Shown in pieces: positions 20,087 to 28,183 of a stretch of DNA of 64,000 nt. The DNA comes from JAEUKA01 sp044228505 (GTDB lineage Bacteria > Myxococcota_A > Polyangia > Palsa-1104 > JAEUJZ01), in NCBI GenBank assembly GCA_044228505.1, contig JBGAUT010000006.1, forward strand, positions 215,601 to 279,600. Direction: 5' to 3'. Under the pieces are notes generated by a model. That model saw only the letters and a list, made by a program, of their open reading frames with translations, searched no databases and was not told the DNA's origin. Both the position numbers and the translations under genes were made by a program. Positions within the stretch are counted from its first letter, which is position 1; each line of letters begins with the position of its first letter.

Positions 20087-20197
20087 CCTTCCCATTCGCG
20101 GTCCCAATCGGTGGACTGCGGACGTACTTCCCTCGCAATCCACACCATGGGATGGACCTCGCTCACAGGAGTGCAGGTCCGCTTGCGGCGTCTTTGG

Positions 20198-21232
20198 TCA
20201 GGCCGAGAGGTCGCGGCTGACTACGTGCGAGCCGCTCATGAAGCTGGGACTAAGTACCCAGTCGATTGGCTTGCGGGTTGCGGAGGAGTACGCAGAGAGC
20301 GCCACCGACTGACCCAAGACATGGCTGACCAGGAACCACTCTCCGTCGAGCGATTGACAGACTCCGCGTGGCCCTGGCAGTTCAATCTTGCCGACAAACG
20401 TGGCGTCAATCAGATGCCACATCGACACCAGATTCCCCAATGGGTTGGTGGTGACGACGGTCTGGGACTTTTCCAAAATCGTCAGGGACAGCGTCTCGCC
20501 TAGCATTCTTTGCACCACGGTCCCTGGACGCTTCACCGTCGTGATCTCACCCCCAACCGGACGGAGCGACACCGCACCGAGCTGCTCATTGGGATTTGGG
20601 AGTCCATCGCGAGGTGCCGAGATCACTGCGAGATCTCCGCGTGCCGACAGCGCAATGTGCCCGGTATTGTGACGAACAGAATCGAGCACGACCTTGTCGA
20701 GTAGTTTGCCACTGGCCAGCTCGACGTAGCAGACACAGGGGGCATCTCCCCCATCAAGCGGTCCCCCTCCATTTGATACCACCAGCGTTTTTCCCTCGTC
20801 TATGAACAGACAGTCATGCGGGGATACGCCATGGGTGGGAATCAGCCCCAACTCCTGCAACGATACCGCGTCACGAACAGAGAGCACTCCCGCGAAGTCA
20901 TCTTCGATCAAAGACTCAGTGGCGTACAGCAGGCCGCCATCCGCAGAGTACGCGCCATGTCCGTAGAAGCGTCGGCTGCTCGGGCTTGTGATCGGTTGCA
21001 CCACCTGGCGCGCTTGGAGGTCGACCAGGCAGGCCCCCGGACCTTTCTTTTCAAAGACTGCGGCCCGGAATCGGTTACGAGGGTCAAAAGAGATTCCGTG
21101 TCCTAAGAACGTAAGTGGAAATGTCTCTGCTTGTGGCGACTCTGCATCGAGGTTGACCATTGCTAGCACGAAGTGCTGCTGGCCCTCTCTAAGGTAGCCA
21201 CCACCACCGAGTATGTAGCCCTTTTTCGCCAT
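20198..21232 (-). CDS. DUF1513 family beta-propeller protein
   Basis: The 344-residue product matches the DUF1513 pattern: GHGISFDPRNRFRAAVFEK, FYGHGAYSADGGLLYATE, LGLIPTHGVSPHDC and LVVSNGGG are recognisable blade motifs. Most described family members carry a Tat signal and sit with imelysin-type iron-uptake genes. This one starts MAKKGYILGGGGY, with no clear signal peptide and no such neighbours, so it may be cytoplasmic or the start may be incomplete. It lies 14 bp downstream of nadB on the same strand and could be co-transcribed. Its function is unknown. Confidence 0.75.
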   Translation of the reverse strand: MAKKGYILGGGGYLREGQQHFVLAMVNLDAESPQAETFPLTFLGHGISFDPRNRFRAAVFEKKGPGACLVDLQARQVVQPITSPSSRRFYGHGAYSADGGLLYATESLIEDDFAGVLSVRDAVSLQELGLIPTHGVSPHDCLFIDEGKTLVVSNGGGPLDGGDAPCVCYVELASGKLLDKVVLDSVRHNTGHIALSARGDLAVISAPRDGLPNPNEQLGAVSLRPVGGEITTVKRPGTVVQRMLGETLSLTILEKSQTVVTTNPLGNLVSMWHLIDATFVGKIELPGPRGVCQSLDGEWFLVSHVLGQSVALSAYSSATRKPIDWVLSPSFMSGSHVVSRDLSA

Positions 21233-21246
21233 GCCCCGAACATACT

Positions 21247-22845
21247 CTACCTTGGACTTGGCCCACTGTCTTTTTGCAGGACCGTGTCTGTTGCCAAGAT
21301 GGGATCTTTGTGGGGATGGTCGGTGTTGTAGTGCAGTCCTCGGCTCTCTTTGCGACGGGCGGCACTCTCGATAATAAGATGCGCAGCAAGTGCTACATTT
21401 CGCAGTTCCAACAAATCAGAAGTGATCTTGAAATTCCAGTAGTAGTCGCGAATCTCATCCCGGATGAGCTCAATGCGGCGGCGGGCTCGCTCCAGGCGCC
21501 GATCGGTGCGGACGATGCCCACGTAGTTCCACATCAAGCGGCGGACTTCATCCCAGTTCTGGGTGACCACTACCGCCTCATCAGGATCTTGAGCGTTGCC
21601 ACTTTGCCAGGGAATGACTTGGCGCGGAAACAGAGACTCTGCATCGGCCACCGCTTCTGCTGCCCGCCGACCGAACACTACTCCTTCGAGCAGAGAGTTC
21701 GAGGCCAGCCGACATGCGCCATGCAGTCCGGTCATCGCGGTTTCACCAATCGCGAACAAGTTACGAACCGAGGTGCGACCATAGGAGTCGGTCAAGACTC
21801 CTCCGCAGGAGTAATGCGCGGCAGGAACCACCGGAATTCCACGTTGCCTCATGTCGATTCCGAAGTGCATGCACTGCGCGTGAATCGCCGGGAATCGTTC
21901 GACCAAAAAGTCAGGGGGAAGATGAGTCATATCCAGCGTGACGTAGTCGGCCCCCGAGCGCTTTAGCTCGGCATCGATTGCCCTTGCCACCACGTCGCGT
22001 GGGGCCAGCGACTTCATGGGATGGTAGCGCTCCATGAACGACTCGCCGTTTTGCAAGCGGAGAATACCGCCTTCCCCACGGAGTGCTTCCGATACCAGGA
22101 AAGACTTCGCATCCGGGTGATACAGACATGTTGGATGGAACTGGATAAATTCCATGTTGGCAAGCTGCGCACCGGCCCGATACGCCATCGCCACCCCATC
22201 CGCTGTCGCGACATCTGGATTCGAGGTGTACAGATAGACCTTTCCTGCTCCTCCGGTCGCAAGGATGGTGGCTCGCGAAAGGACTGCGTGGACCTCTTGG
22301 CTCTGTCGCGATAGCACGTAGGCCCCAAAGCACGCATCAGGACCGCCGTACTTGGCCAGCGTCAGCAGATCCACCGCCATATGATCAGCCAGGATGCGAA
22401 TGCGTGGGTTGGCCCGGACCGCTGCGAGCAGCGCTCGTTCGATCTCGCGACCGGTGGTGTCCTTGGCGTGAGCGACTCGTCGTGCGGAGTGACCCCCTTC
22501 CCGCGCCAGGTCCAACTCTCCGCTGGCTCCGCGATCGAAGTGAACGCCCCAGCGATCACACAGCTCGCGAACAGCCTGCGGACCATCGGTCACCACTTGC
22601 TCGACAATGTCCTTGTGACAAAGCCCCTCTCCCACGGTCAGCGTGTCTTCGATGTGGGCAGTGAGTGAATCCAGCGGATCGAGCACCGCGGCAATTCCAC
22701 CCTGCGCCCACGCTGTACTGCCATCGTCCGGTTGTCGCTTGGTGACGATCAGAACCTCCCCTTTTTCAGCGGCGTGGAGAGCGAAGCTGAGCCCGGCAAT
22801 TCCCGAGCCGATGACCAGAAAGTCGGTCTGAAGTAGCTGCGACAT
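21247..22845 (-). CDS. nadB: L-aspartate oxidase
   Basis: The enzyme oxidises L-aspartate to iminoaspartate with FAD, the first step of de novo NAD synthesis. It contains the dinucleotide motif VIGSGIAGLSFALHAA near residue 10, the substrate-region GGIAAV and HPTCLYHP, and the FAD-binding FAIGETAMTGLHGACRLASNSLLE block. I chose ATG at 22845 (MSQLLQ), which places the FAD motif at the usual distance; in-frame starts at 22854, 22857 and 22896 exist. About 532 residues, a normal length. nadA and nadC are not in the window. A divergent promoter region of about 160 bp separates it from the V4R operon. Confidence 0.95.
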   Translation of the reverse strand: MSQLLQTDFLVIGSGIAGLSFALHAAEKGEVLIVTKRQPDDGSTAWAQGGIAAVLDPLDSLTAHIEDTLTVGEGLCHKDIVEQVVTDGPQAVRELCDRWGVHFDRGASGELDLAREGGHSARRVAHAKDTTGREIERALLAAVRANPRIRILADHMAVDLLTLAKYGGPDACFGAYVLSRQSQEVHAVLSRATILATGGAGKVYLYTSNPDVATADGVAMAYRAGAQLANMEFIQFHPTCLYHPDAKSFLVSEALRGEGGILRLQNGESFMERYHPMKSLAPRDVVARAIDAELKRSGADYVTLDMTHLPPDFLVERFPAIHAQCMHFGIDMRQRGIPVVPAAHYSCGGVLTDSYGRTSVRNLFAIGETAMTGLHGACRLASNSLLEGVVFGRRAAEAVADAESLFPRQVIPWQSGNAQDPDEAVVVTQNWDEVRRLMWNYVGIVRTDRRLERARRRIELIRDEIRDYYWNFKITSDLLELRNVALAAHLIIESAARRKESRGLHYNTDHPHKDPILATDTVLQKDSGPSPR

Positions 22846-22953
22846 GCCGTGCATCATCGCAAATTGAGTTCTACCGTCACGCAAAACCGTCATCAAATGT
22901 GGACAGATATCGCGGATGGAGTTGCAGGTGGTGCCTCTCCGGAAAGGGGCTGG

Positions 22954-22983
22954 TTGACACTTGAACCCAGATCAGAAGATGAT
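22954..22983 (+). promoter_or_regulatory. putative promoter of the V4R-protein operon
   Basis: TTGACA (22954-22959), an 18-bp spacer and GATGAT (22978-22983, four of six consensus bases). Transcription would begin near 22990, which rules out the codon at 22989 as the start of the first gene and favours ATG 23007. Confidence 0.4.
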
Positions 22984-23006
22984 TCCAGATGGGGGCGGAG
23001 TTCCAT

Positions 23007-23210
23007 ATGGGCACAAGGCTGGTCGCGATCGTCGACAGAGTTCGGACTCGCCCGAACGGTCTACCGGGCGTCGATTTGGCGCGGCTGAACCTAAAAGTAG
23101 GCAAAGCGCTATCGCGACTCGCCGCTACGATGGACGATGATCCAGAGCTGATTGCGCGTGCTGAATGCGCCGCCCGCGAGATCCTCACGGAAGGAGCAGC
23201 GCAGTCATGA
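23007..23210 (+). CDS. small protein of unknown function, first gene of V4R operon
   Basis: This 67-residue protein starts at ATG 23007 with GGAG nine bases before it; an in-frame codon at 22989 lies too close to the putative promoter. I do not recognise the family. It has a hydrophobic N-terminal strand (LVAIVDRVR), then two amphipathic helices (ARLNLKVGKALSRLAATM and ELIARAECAAREIL). The stop overlaps the next start as ATGA, so it is translationally coupled to the V4R-like gene and likely works with it. Confidence 0.65.
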   Translation: MGTRLVAIVDRVRTRPNGLPGVDLARLNLKVGKALSRLAATMDDDPELIARAECAAREILTEGAAQS

Positions 23211-23725
23211 GCACCGATCGCCTGGACTTCGACTCCGAGCGAAACCTGCTCACGCTGGAAGACCGTCGAGTGGTCTTCCACTGTCATCACTACAACTTGT
23301 TCCTTCAGCGTACGATTGAAGATGGACTCGGGATACAGTCGGCCCAAAGTCTACAGGTCGCGGCAAGTATGGAGGCCACCCGCAGCGTGCTGGCCTCTTT
23401 GTACGCAAGAGAACCTGAAGCGAGCTTTTCGGACAAGCTGGGACTGGCCCGGAAGCTGTTTGGCTCCTTCGGTTTTGGACAAGCAGAGACCTCTTCCCTG
23501 ACGCCGAACGGTGGAGCTGTTCGTCTTATCACCTCGCACTACGTCATTGGATGGAAGGCCAAGTGGGGGGCTGCCGAGCATCCAGTCTGTTACTTCCCAG
23601 TTGGCTTCTGGATGGCCGCTCTCGCTGCTGCTGCCGGTCTCACGCCAGAGCGTCTGCAAGGTCGTGAGCGGTCCTGCGCAGCTCTTGGTGCCTCGGCGTG
23701 CGAGCTGGAAATCGAGGTGCTGTAA
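23207..23725 (+). CDS. V4R (4-vinyl reductase-like) domain protein 1
   Basis: The 172-residue protein ends with the V4R signature: GFWMAALAAAAGL, then a conserved acid/Cys pattern ERSCAALGASACELEI, matching the E-x-x-C-x-x-x-G-x-x-x-C arrangement. V4R domains bind small hydrophobic molecules or metals in sensors such as XylR/DmpR and in BchJ. No DNA-binding or enzymatic domain is attached. AGGAG precedes the ATG at 23207. It is overlapped by coupled genes on both sides: ATGA with the small upstream gene and TAATG with the downstream V4R gene. Confidence 0.65.
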   Translation: MSTDRLDFDSERNLLTLEDRRVVFHCHHYNLFLQRTIEDGLGIQSAQSLQVAASMEATRSVLASLYAREPEASFSDKLGLARKLFGSFGFGQAETSSLTPNGGAVRLITSHYVIGWKAKWGAAEHPVCYFPVGFWMAALAAAAGLTPERLQGRERSCAALGASACELEIEVL

Positions 23726-24372
23726 TGGCGATCGACGAGCGCAAGATCATCGAAGCGGTCGCAGGACTGGGCATCACCGGCAATGACGAAGGACTGATTC
23801 CTGCGTTCGGCCTGTATCTGACCCAGCATATGGCCGACTACTACAACCGCATCTCGTTTGCGATGGCTCGTCGACTGGAAAAGACTCCGGAACTGGTCGA
23901 TGATGCGCGGACCCTACTTGTCGAAGCCGGTCATAGCTGTGCCTTCAATACCTTCGGCGGGATCATGAAGTCGGCAGAGTGGGATGCCGTGGTGCGACCG
24001 ATGCTCGGGTGTCGCGAGGACTGGGTCCACGGAATGACTGCCGTCGTCAATGCCTTTGGTTGGGGCCGCTGGAAGGTACGCGATCTGGTTCCCCATCATC
24101 GTCTGGTGGTGGCCGTCCAGGATTCCTATGAAGCACAGGGCTGGCTGCGCGACTATCCCCTAAGCGATCGGCCCCGCTGCTATCTGGCCAATGGTGGAGT
24201 GGCAGGACTGATGAACCTGCTCTATGTGGGCGACATTACCACCGGGCCCGAGCTAAGTGATGCCTACTATAAGCAGGTCTTTCGAAGCAGTGATCGTTTC
24301 ACCTCGACCGAGGTTCTGTGCCGGGCTACCGGCGATCCGATGTGTCTGTTCATTGCACAGCGGCTGCCGTAG
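23725..24372 (+). CDS. V4R-like domain protein 2
   Basis: This 215-residue protein begins with an ATG that overlaps the preceding stop (TAATG). Its end, STEVLCRATGDPMCLFIAQR, fits the V4R signature E-x-x-C-x-x-x-G-x-x-x-C-x-F. The central region includes AGHSCAFNTFGGIMKS and YLANGGVAGLMNLLYVG, so residues 30-200 could form one complete V4R unit. Similarity to the upstream protein is limited to the C-terminal motif, suggesting an ancient heterodimer pair rather than a recent duplicate. A convergent gene begins immediately after the stop. Confidence 0.6.
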   Translation: MAIDERKIIEAVAGLGITGNDEGLIPAFGLYLTQHMADYYNRISFAMARRLEKTPELVDDARTLLVEAGHSCAFNTFGGIMKSAEWDAVVRPMLGCREDWVHGMTAVVNAFGWGRWKVRDLVPHHRLVVAVQDSYEAQGWLRDYPLSDRPRCYLANGGVAGLMNLLYVGDITTGPELSDAYYKQVFRSSDRFTSTEVLCRATGDPMCLFIAQRLP

Positions 24373-24708
24373 CTAGCCTGACTCTCCGCCCATCAGGCTG
24401 GCCAGCAATTCAGCAATCACCAGCACGCTGTGTCTCTGCGAAGCTCGTTCCACGCTCAGTCTTGGCATGATCACCATCCGCCCGCACTCGGGAGCGACCG
24501 TGATCTGGTGGGTTGCCGGGACATCAACGGTATACAAGACATCGGAACCGCGTACCTGGCCCAGCTCTGCAAGCCTTGGCTTGAGAGTCCTAGGGAACGC
24601 GGACTGACTCAGAAGCTCGTACTGATCGCGGCGCACACAGCCGTAGCGAACCACCACATGAATCGGTCCCACCTGAAACTCTTCGATCGGTGTGGAAAGG
24701 GTCGACAA
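24373..24708 (-). CDS. hypothetical protein, 111 aa
   Basis: I do not recognise this family. The product is soluble with no signal peptide: an N-terminal mixed segment with VGPIHVVVRYGCVRRDQYELL, a strand-rich middle (SDVLYTVDVPATHQITV), and a C-terminal helix (HSVLVIAELLASLM). It ends flush against the convergent V4R-like gene. The downstream neighbour upstream on this strand is the TPR/barrel gene, whose stop lies after this gene's start region, so they are not co-oriented in one transcript with certainty. Length and codon use look genuine. Confidence 0.5.
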   Translation of the reverse strand: MSTLSTPIEEFQVGPIHVVVRYGCVRRDQYELLSQSAFPRTLKPRLAELGQVRGSDVLYTVDVPATHQITVAPECGRMVIMPRLSVERASQRHSVLVIAELLASLMGGESG

Positions 24709-24720
24709 CGGCTTTCATTC

Positions 24721-26040
24721 CTATAGCAGTCCAAAGTATGCCGCGATGCCAAGATACGCGGTGGGCTTTAGGTACGTAAAAGCCGCTTTGTTACTCTGGG
24801 TTGTGATGAGCGATCCGCCGACAAATGTCTCGAACCGGCCTCCGAAGCGGAAAATGATGGAGGTATCAATCGACACAAAGTGGTCGATGCGACGAACTCC
24901 CTGCTCACTTGGAAGCTCTGGTCCTGGTACATAGTCGAAGGTTCTTAGTAGATACTGCGCAGACAGCGCCCACTCGACGTGGCTGTGCAGCTTGGCCCGT
25001 GACCGGAGCTGGGGTCCGTGAGCCCAGGCCTGATAGTTGTCCGATACGGACAATGGAGCGACCGGAGCTTGCAACTGATCCCTGACCAGTTGATAACCAA
25101 GATTGATCAGGAGTGGTTCCGGTGTGGTTCCCCAGCTTAGATCAAGCTGTCCGGCGTGGGTCTGTCCAGACAAGGACTGATAGTCTGAAGCAAAGTAGCT
25201 GCGATATCGGAATCCGTAGCTTGCCGCGATGCCAAACTGCGACCACACCTTGATCCGTTCGGACATTCGGGCATCGAAGTCGACAAACAGCTTGTTCCCT
25301 CCGAGCAGCGCGAAGTCCACAGAAGTGCTGATGCGGAATCTGTGGCGGGCGCTCGCGTAACTATAACCCAGCCAGCTCGAATTTAGCAGGAAGCTGTACT
25401 CGGTCAGGCGAAACTGCTGGCGGTACGACAGGGTGTTGCCAATGCTAAGCCCGATCCGAAACGGTCGGAATCCCAAAGAAGCCAGCAGCAGCATATCGCC
25501 ATCAGCGGAGTCGAGCGGAGCCTTCGTCCAGGTCACACTATCAGTCAGCGGCACATTGGCATCAAACTCTGGTGCCGCCAGCAGCGTAATCAGGATGCGA
25601 TGTGGGCGTCTCTGTTGAAGTAGTCGTTGCGCAGAGGGACCGAAAGACTGCGAGGCGGTGGTTTGTCCGAGCTGATCCTGCGCTTGATCGGTGGCACCCA
25701 GCTCATCAAATAGGAGTCCTAAAAAGAGCCGTGCCGCATCCTGGGTTTCCGGATCAGAACTTCTGGTTGCCTCGCGGAGCATTGGCTCTGCCCGTTGCAG
25801 CTCGCCGGTTCGATAGAGACTGATGCCGAGCAGTAGCACCACTTCTGCGCGCAGCTCATGATCGGCTTGGGCGATCCGTAATAGAGGAATCGCATCTGCA
25901 TAATTTTTCGCCTGAAACAGGGCCAGCGCCTCCTTCAGGGCCCGCTGGGTAGGTCTGGTGACTGTACCCTCGGCACGCGCTGGCACATCGAGGCACATCA
26001 AGACCCCAGCCAGGGTCAGTGCTTCGAGACGACGACGCAT
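24721..26040 (-). CDS. exported TPR plus outer-membrane beta-barrel protein
   Basis: The 439-residue protein has a signal peptide ending near residue 23 (VPARA-E), TPR-like helices over residues 30-140 (ALKEALALFQAKNYADAIPLL, GISLYRTGELQRAEPML), then about 280 residues of alternating short strands with aromatic girdle residues ending in a C-terminal phenylalanine-rich strand (YLGIAAYFGLL). This order, TPR then barrel, recalls Slam-like and other outer-membrane assembly factors, but I cannot assign it to a named family. It is the divergent partner of the exported protein genes at 26.3 kb and shares a 261-bp control region with them. Confidence 0.65.
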   Translation of the reverse strand: MRRRLEALTLAGVLMCLDVPARAEGTVTRPTQRALKEALALFQAKNYADAIPLLRIAQADHELRAEVVLLLGISLYRTGELQRAEPMLREATRSSDPETQDAARLFLGLLFDELGATDQAQDQLGQTTASQSFGPSAQRLLQQRRPHRILITLLAAPEFDANVPLTDSVTWTKAPLDSADGDMLLLASLGFRPFRIGLSIGNTLSYRQQFRLTEYSFLLNSSWLGYSYASARHRFRISTSVDFALLGGNKLFVDFDARMSERIKVWSQFGIAASYGFRYRSYFASDYQSLSGQTHAGQLDLSWGTTPEPLLINLGYQLVRDQLQAPVAPLSVSDNYQAWAHGPQLRSRAKLHSHVEWALSAQYLLRTFDYVPGPELPSEQGVRRIDHFVSIDTSIIFRFGGRFETFVGGSLITTQSNKAAFTYLKPTAYLGIAAYFGLL

Positions 26041-26110
26041 CGTTATTATCTTAGCATTCGTTGCCGCGTGGGATCGATGTCCTCACCGGCCTACATGACT
26101 GCGCACCAAA

Positions 26111-26139
26111 TGGTACACACTCCTTCATTGCGTGTACCA
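26111..26139. promoter_or_regulatory. inverted repeat, possible operator in divergent region
   Basis: TGGTACAC (26111-26118) and GTGTACCA (26132-26139) form perfect eight-base arms separated by 13 bases; flanking sequence adds CCAAA next to each arm in partial symmetry. The site lies in the 261 bp between two divergently transcribed exported-protein genes, the usual position of a shared operator. No adjacent regulator gene was found. The rest of 26041-26301 holds no gene that I can support. Confidence 0.4.
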
Positions 26140-26301
26140 AACCGTACAGCGACCCTCTCTGGCTGAAAACGCAGTCCGTCGCTCGTTCGCCAGGCGTGGT
26201 TGGCGCATCGCTTGCTTCACATCTAAACCTGGCACGGGTAGCGTGCGTGAGCCGGAGTGCTCGGACCGCTCGCTGGATTCGATGTAAAGTGAGAGTTTGT
26301 G

Positions 26302-26886
26302 ATGACCAGACGTTTCATGGGCTTGCATCGCGGGTGGGTGTTCGGGGCCATGTTGCTCGGCTTTTTCACGCCACGCGTGGGACTCGCGGAGGGCGGAACC
26401 ACGCCGCTTGGGGAGCTGAGGGTTGCTGCGGAGGCTCTGGCGGATGTGGATCCAGACTTGGTGCTTCCGCCACCGCGGAGCCGCCAGGCCCCGCCCGTCC
26501 TCCATGACTCAACATCGGCGTCTGCGAGTGATGGCACACCGGATTCGCGGCAGAACAATTCCCATAAGGACTCCTTCCGCAGCGAGATCAAAGAGGCGAT
26601 TCATGGTGCCGTTCGTGCCGAGATCGCTCGGGAAGCAATGGGTCGGCCAGTCCTTGCGCAGCAGAGGGAGCGCTCCAAAGGGTCCGCCCAGTCGAACGAT
26701 TCCGCTGAGTCCGGTCGAGGTGAAGCGGGAGCCTCCGGAAAAGCGGCTTTGCAAGCGCAGCAGGCTCATCGAAACCAGGCGGTCAGTCAGGCCAAGAAGG
26801 AGGGCAAGGGAGAGAGCCTGATGAACGGCAAGTCGATGAACCCTTCTCCCAAGGACTCCTCCGGGAAACCACAGGCACTACGATAG
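26302..26886 (+). CDS. exported low-complexity protein
   Basis: This 194-residue protein starts at ATG 26302, or at GTG one codon earlier. A signal peptide spans about residues 1-29 (VFGAMLLGFFTPRVGLA-E). The mature part is polar and disordered: Ser-, Lys-, Glu- and Gln-rich with one likely helix (FRSEIKEAIHGAVRAEIAREAMG). No family is recognised. Its stop overlaps the GTG start of the next exported TPR protein (TAGTG), suggesting that the two products act together in the envelope. Confidence 0.6.
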   Translation: MTRRFMGLHRGWVFGAMLLGFFTPRVGLAEGGTTPLGELRVAAEALADVDPDLVLPPPRSRQAPPVLHDSTSASASDGTPDSRQNNSHKDSFRSEIKEAIHGAVRAEIAREAMGRPVLAQQRERSKGSAQSNDSAESGRGEAGASGKAALQAQQAHRNQAVSQAKKEGKGESLMNGKSMNPSPKDSSGKPQALR

Positions 26887-27668
26887 TGGAGCCGCGCCTT
26901 CGCATAGGAGCACTGCCAGCGCTGCTGCTTGGGCTGCTCTTTTTGTCACAGCCGGTGATTCATGCTCAGGAGCCGACGGGTTCCGACGCTGAGTCGCAGG
27001 TGCAGGCGCTACTGCTAGATGGCGTGCGGGCGTTCCGCGCCGAGCAGTTTGAGTCCGCGCTTCAGATCTTTTACCGAGTGGAGCGGCTTGGTCCTCGCGC
27101 TGACCTTGGAATGTACCGGGGCATGGCGCTGCACAAGCTCGGCCGTCATGCCGAAGCACTCACCGAGTTTCGGGCCGCTCGCCGCGCTGGCATCTCGGAA
27201 TCCGTGGCGGATTACTACGATGCCGTGAGCTGCTATCGGTTGGGCCTGCACCAGCGAGCCCGCGACGGCTTTGCTACCTTGCTCGACCCGCCGACCCACA
27301 AAGGCAGTCCTCCGCTGGGACCGCGACTGCGCGAAGGAGCGGCTCGCTTTGTGGCCGCGCTGGACCGGATTGCACCCCGCAACCCCGACCCGCTGCGCCC
27401 AGAGACGGCGTTGTCTCGTCGGATTGAGCTTGTGCAAAAGCAGGTGAGCGAGGCGACCCAGCGCCGATCTGTCGAGGCCGAAGAGTGGTTGGAGGAACTT
27501 GCGCTGCTGCTTCAGATGCTCCCGATGGAAGCACGGAATCAGTACCAGCCAGCCTTCCAAGAGCGCCTCAACCAGATTCAGCAGTGGCACAAAAGGGAAG
27601 GCGCAGCCGGGCGAGTCGCCGAGCTGTCCGAGCTGCTCCAGCGGGTTCGCACCGCACCGACCCGCTAG
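26886..27668 (+). CDS. exported TPR-like protein
   Basis: This 260-residue protein starts with GTG that overlaps the previous stop. The signal peptide spans residues 1-27 (LLLGLLFLSQPVIHA-Q). TPR-like repeats follow: VRAFRAEQFESALQIFYRVERLG, GMALHKLGRHAEALTEFRAARRAG and AVSCYRLGLHQRARDGF, after which the C-terminal half is helical. A periplasmic scaffold role is likely. It is coupled to the low-complexity exported protein and precedes rpsU by 106 bp. Confidence 0.65.
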   Translation: MEPRLRIGALPALLLGLLFLSQPVIHAQEPTGSDAESQVQALLLDGVRAFRAEQFESALQIFYRVERLGPRADLGMYRGMALHKLGRHAEALTEFRAARRAGISESVADYYDAVSCYRLGLHQRARDGFATLLDPPTHKGSPPLGPRLREGAARFVAALDRIAPRNPDPLRPETALSRRIELVQKQVSEATQRRSVEAEEWLEELALLLQMLPMEARNQYQPAFQERLNQIQQWHKREGAAGRVAELSELLQRVRTAPTR

Positions 27669-27760
27669 CTACCCCGGTTCGCTCTAAGCCCTTGACGGGA
27701 CGGGGAAAACCTGGCTTGAGTAGGGACGCTTTTTGCCCGCCAAACAAAATTTGGGCTGAG

Positions 27761-27766
27761 AGGAGG
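27761..27766 (+). promoter_or_regulatory. Shine-Dalgarno site that sets a TTG start for rpsU
   Basis: A perfect AGGAGG lies eight bases before TTG 27775. The in-frame GTG at 27766 overlaps this site and so cannot be the start. Confidence 0.7.
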
Positions 27767-27774
27767 TGCCTGCG

Positions 27775-27996
27775 TTGATCGGAAAGCCACTCGAAGTTGA
27801 AGTTCGTGACAACCTCGAAAAAGCCATGAAGATCCTTAAGCAGAAGATGTCGAAGGAAGGCATCCTGCAAGAGGTCAAACGCCGCCGCTTCTATGAGAAG
27901 CCCAGCGTCAAAAAGAAGCGCAAAATGCGCGAGGCTCGTAAGCGTCGTCGTCGTGAGATGAAGCGCCGAGGTTCTGGACCGGCTGCTCCGCGATAG
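27775..27996 (+). CDS. rpsU: 30S ribosomal protein S21
   Basis: bS21 is a small, very basic protein of the 30S platform near the anti-Shine-Dalgarno region. The 73-residue product shows the family core: LEVEVRDNLEKAMKILKQKM, then RRRFYEKPSVKKKRKMREARKRRRRE. The start is a TTG codon fixed by the AGGAGG eight bases upstream. A Rho-independent terminator follows 34 bp after the stop, so this gene ends its transcription unit. Confidence 0.93.
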   Translation: MIGKPLEVEVRDNLEKAMKILKQKMSKEGILQEVKRRRFYEKPSVKKKRKMREARKRRRREMKRRGSGPAAPR

Positions 27997-28030
27997 GCGG
28001 AAGCCAACCAGGCCGTAAGGCCTCTACACA

Positions 28031-28065
28031 AAGCCCCACCAAGCGTGTCTTGGCGGGGCTTTTTT
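28031..28065 (+). terminator. Rho-independent terminator after rpsU
   Basis: A 13-bp arm (28031-28043) pairs with 28049-28061 around a five-base loop with one mismatch; the GC-rich core GCCCC/GGGGC is followed by a run of six T residues. Confidence 0.88.
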
Positions 28066-28114
28066 CATTTGGAGCGCCCGGCTTGCTGGTGCTGCCGTTT
28101 TGCTGCCTGCCTGC

Positions 28115-28143
28115 TTGACGCCTGCTTTCGTCGCACATACGCT
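28115..28143 (+). promoter_or_regulatory. putative promoter of the aldehyde dehydrogenase gene
   Basis: TTGACG (28115-28120), exactly 17 bp, then TACGCT (28138-28143). It lies between the rpsU terminator and the start codon at 28184, as expected for an independent transcription unit. Confidence 0.5.
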
Positions 28144-28183
28144 CCGGCGCAGCATACCTAGCAAGTTCTCGACGGAGAAATCG

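Noticed and set aside
20154..20180. Terminator after nuoN
   Set aside because: Only a six-base dyad (GGACCT/AGGTCC) with a long loop and no T run.
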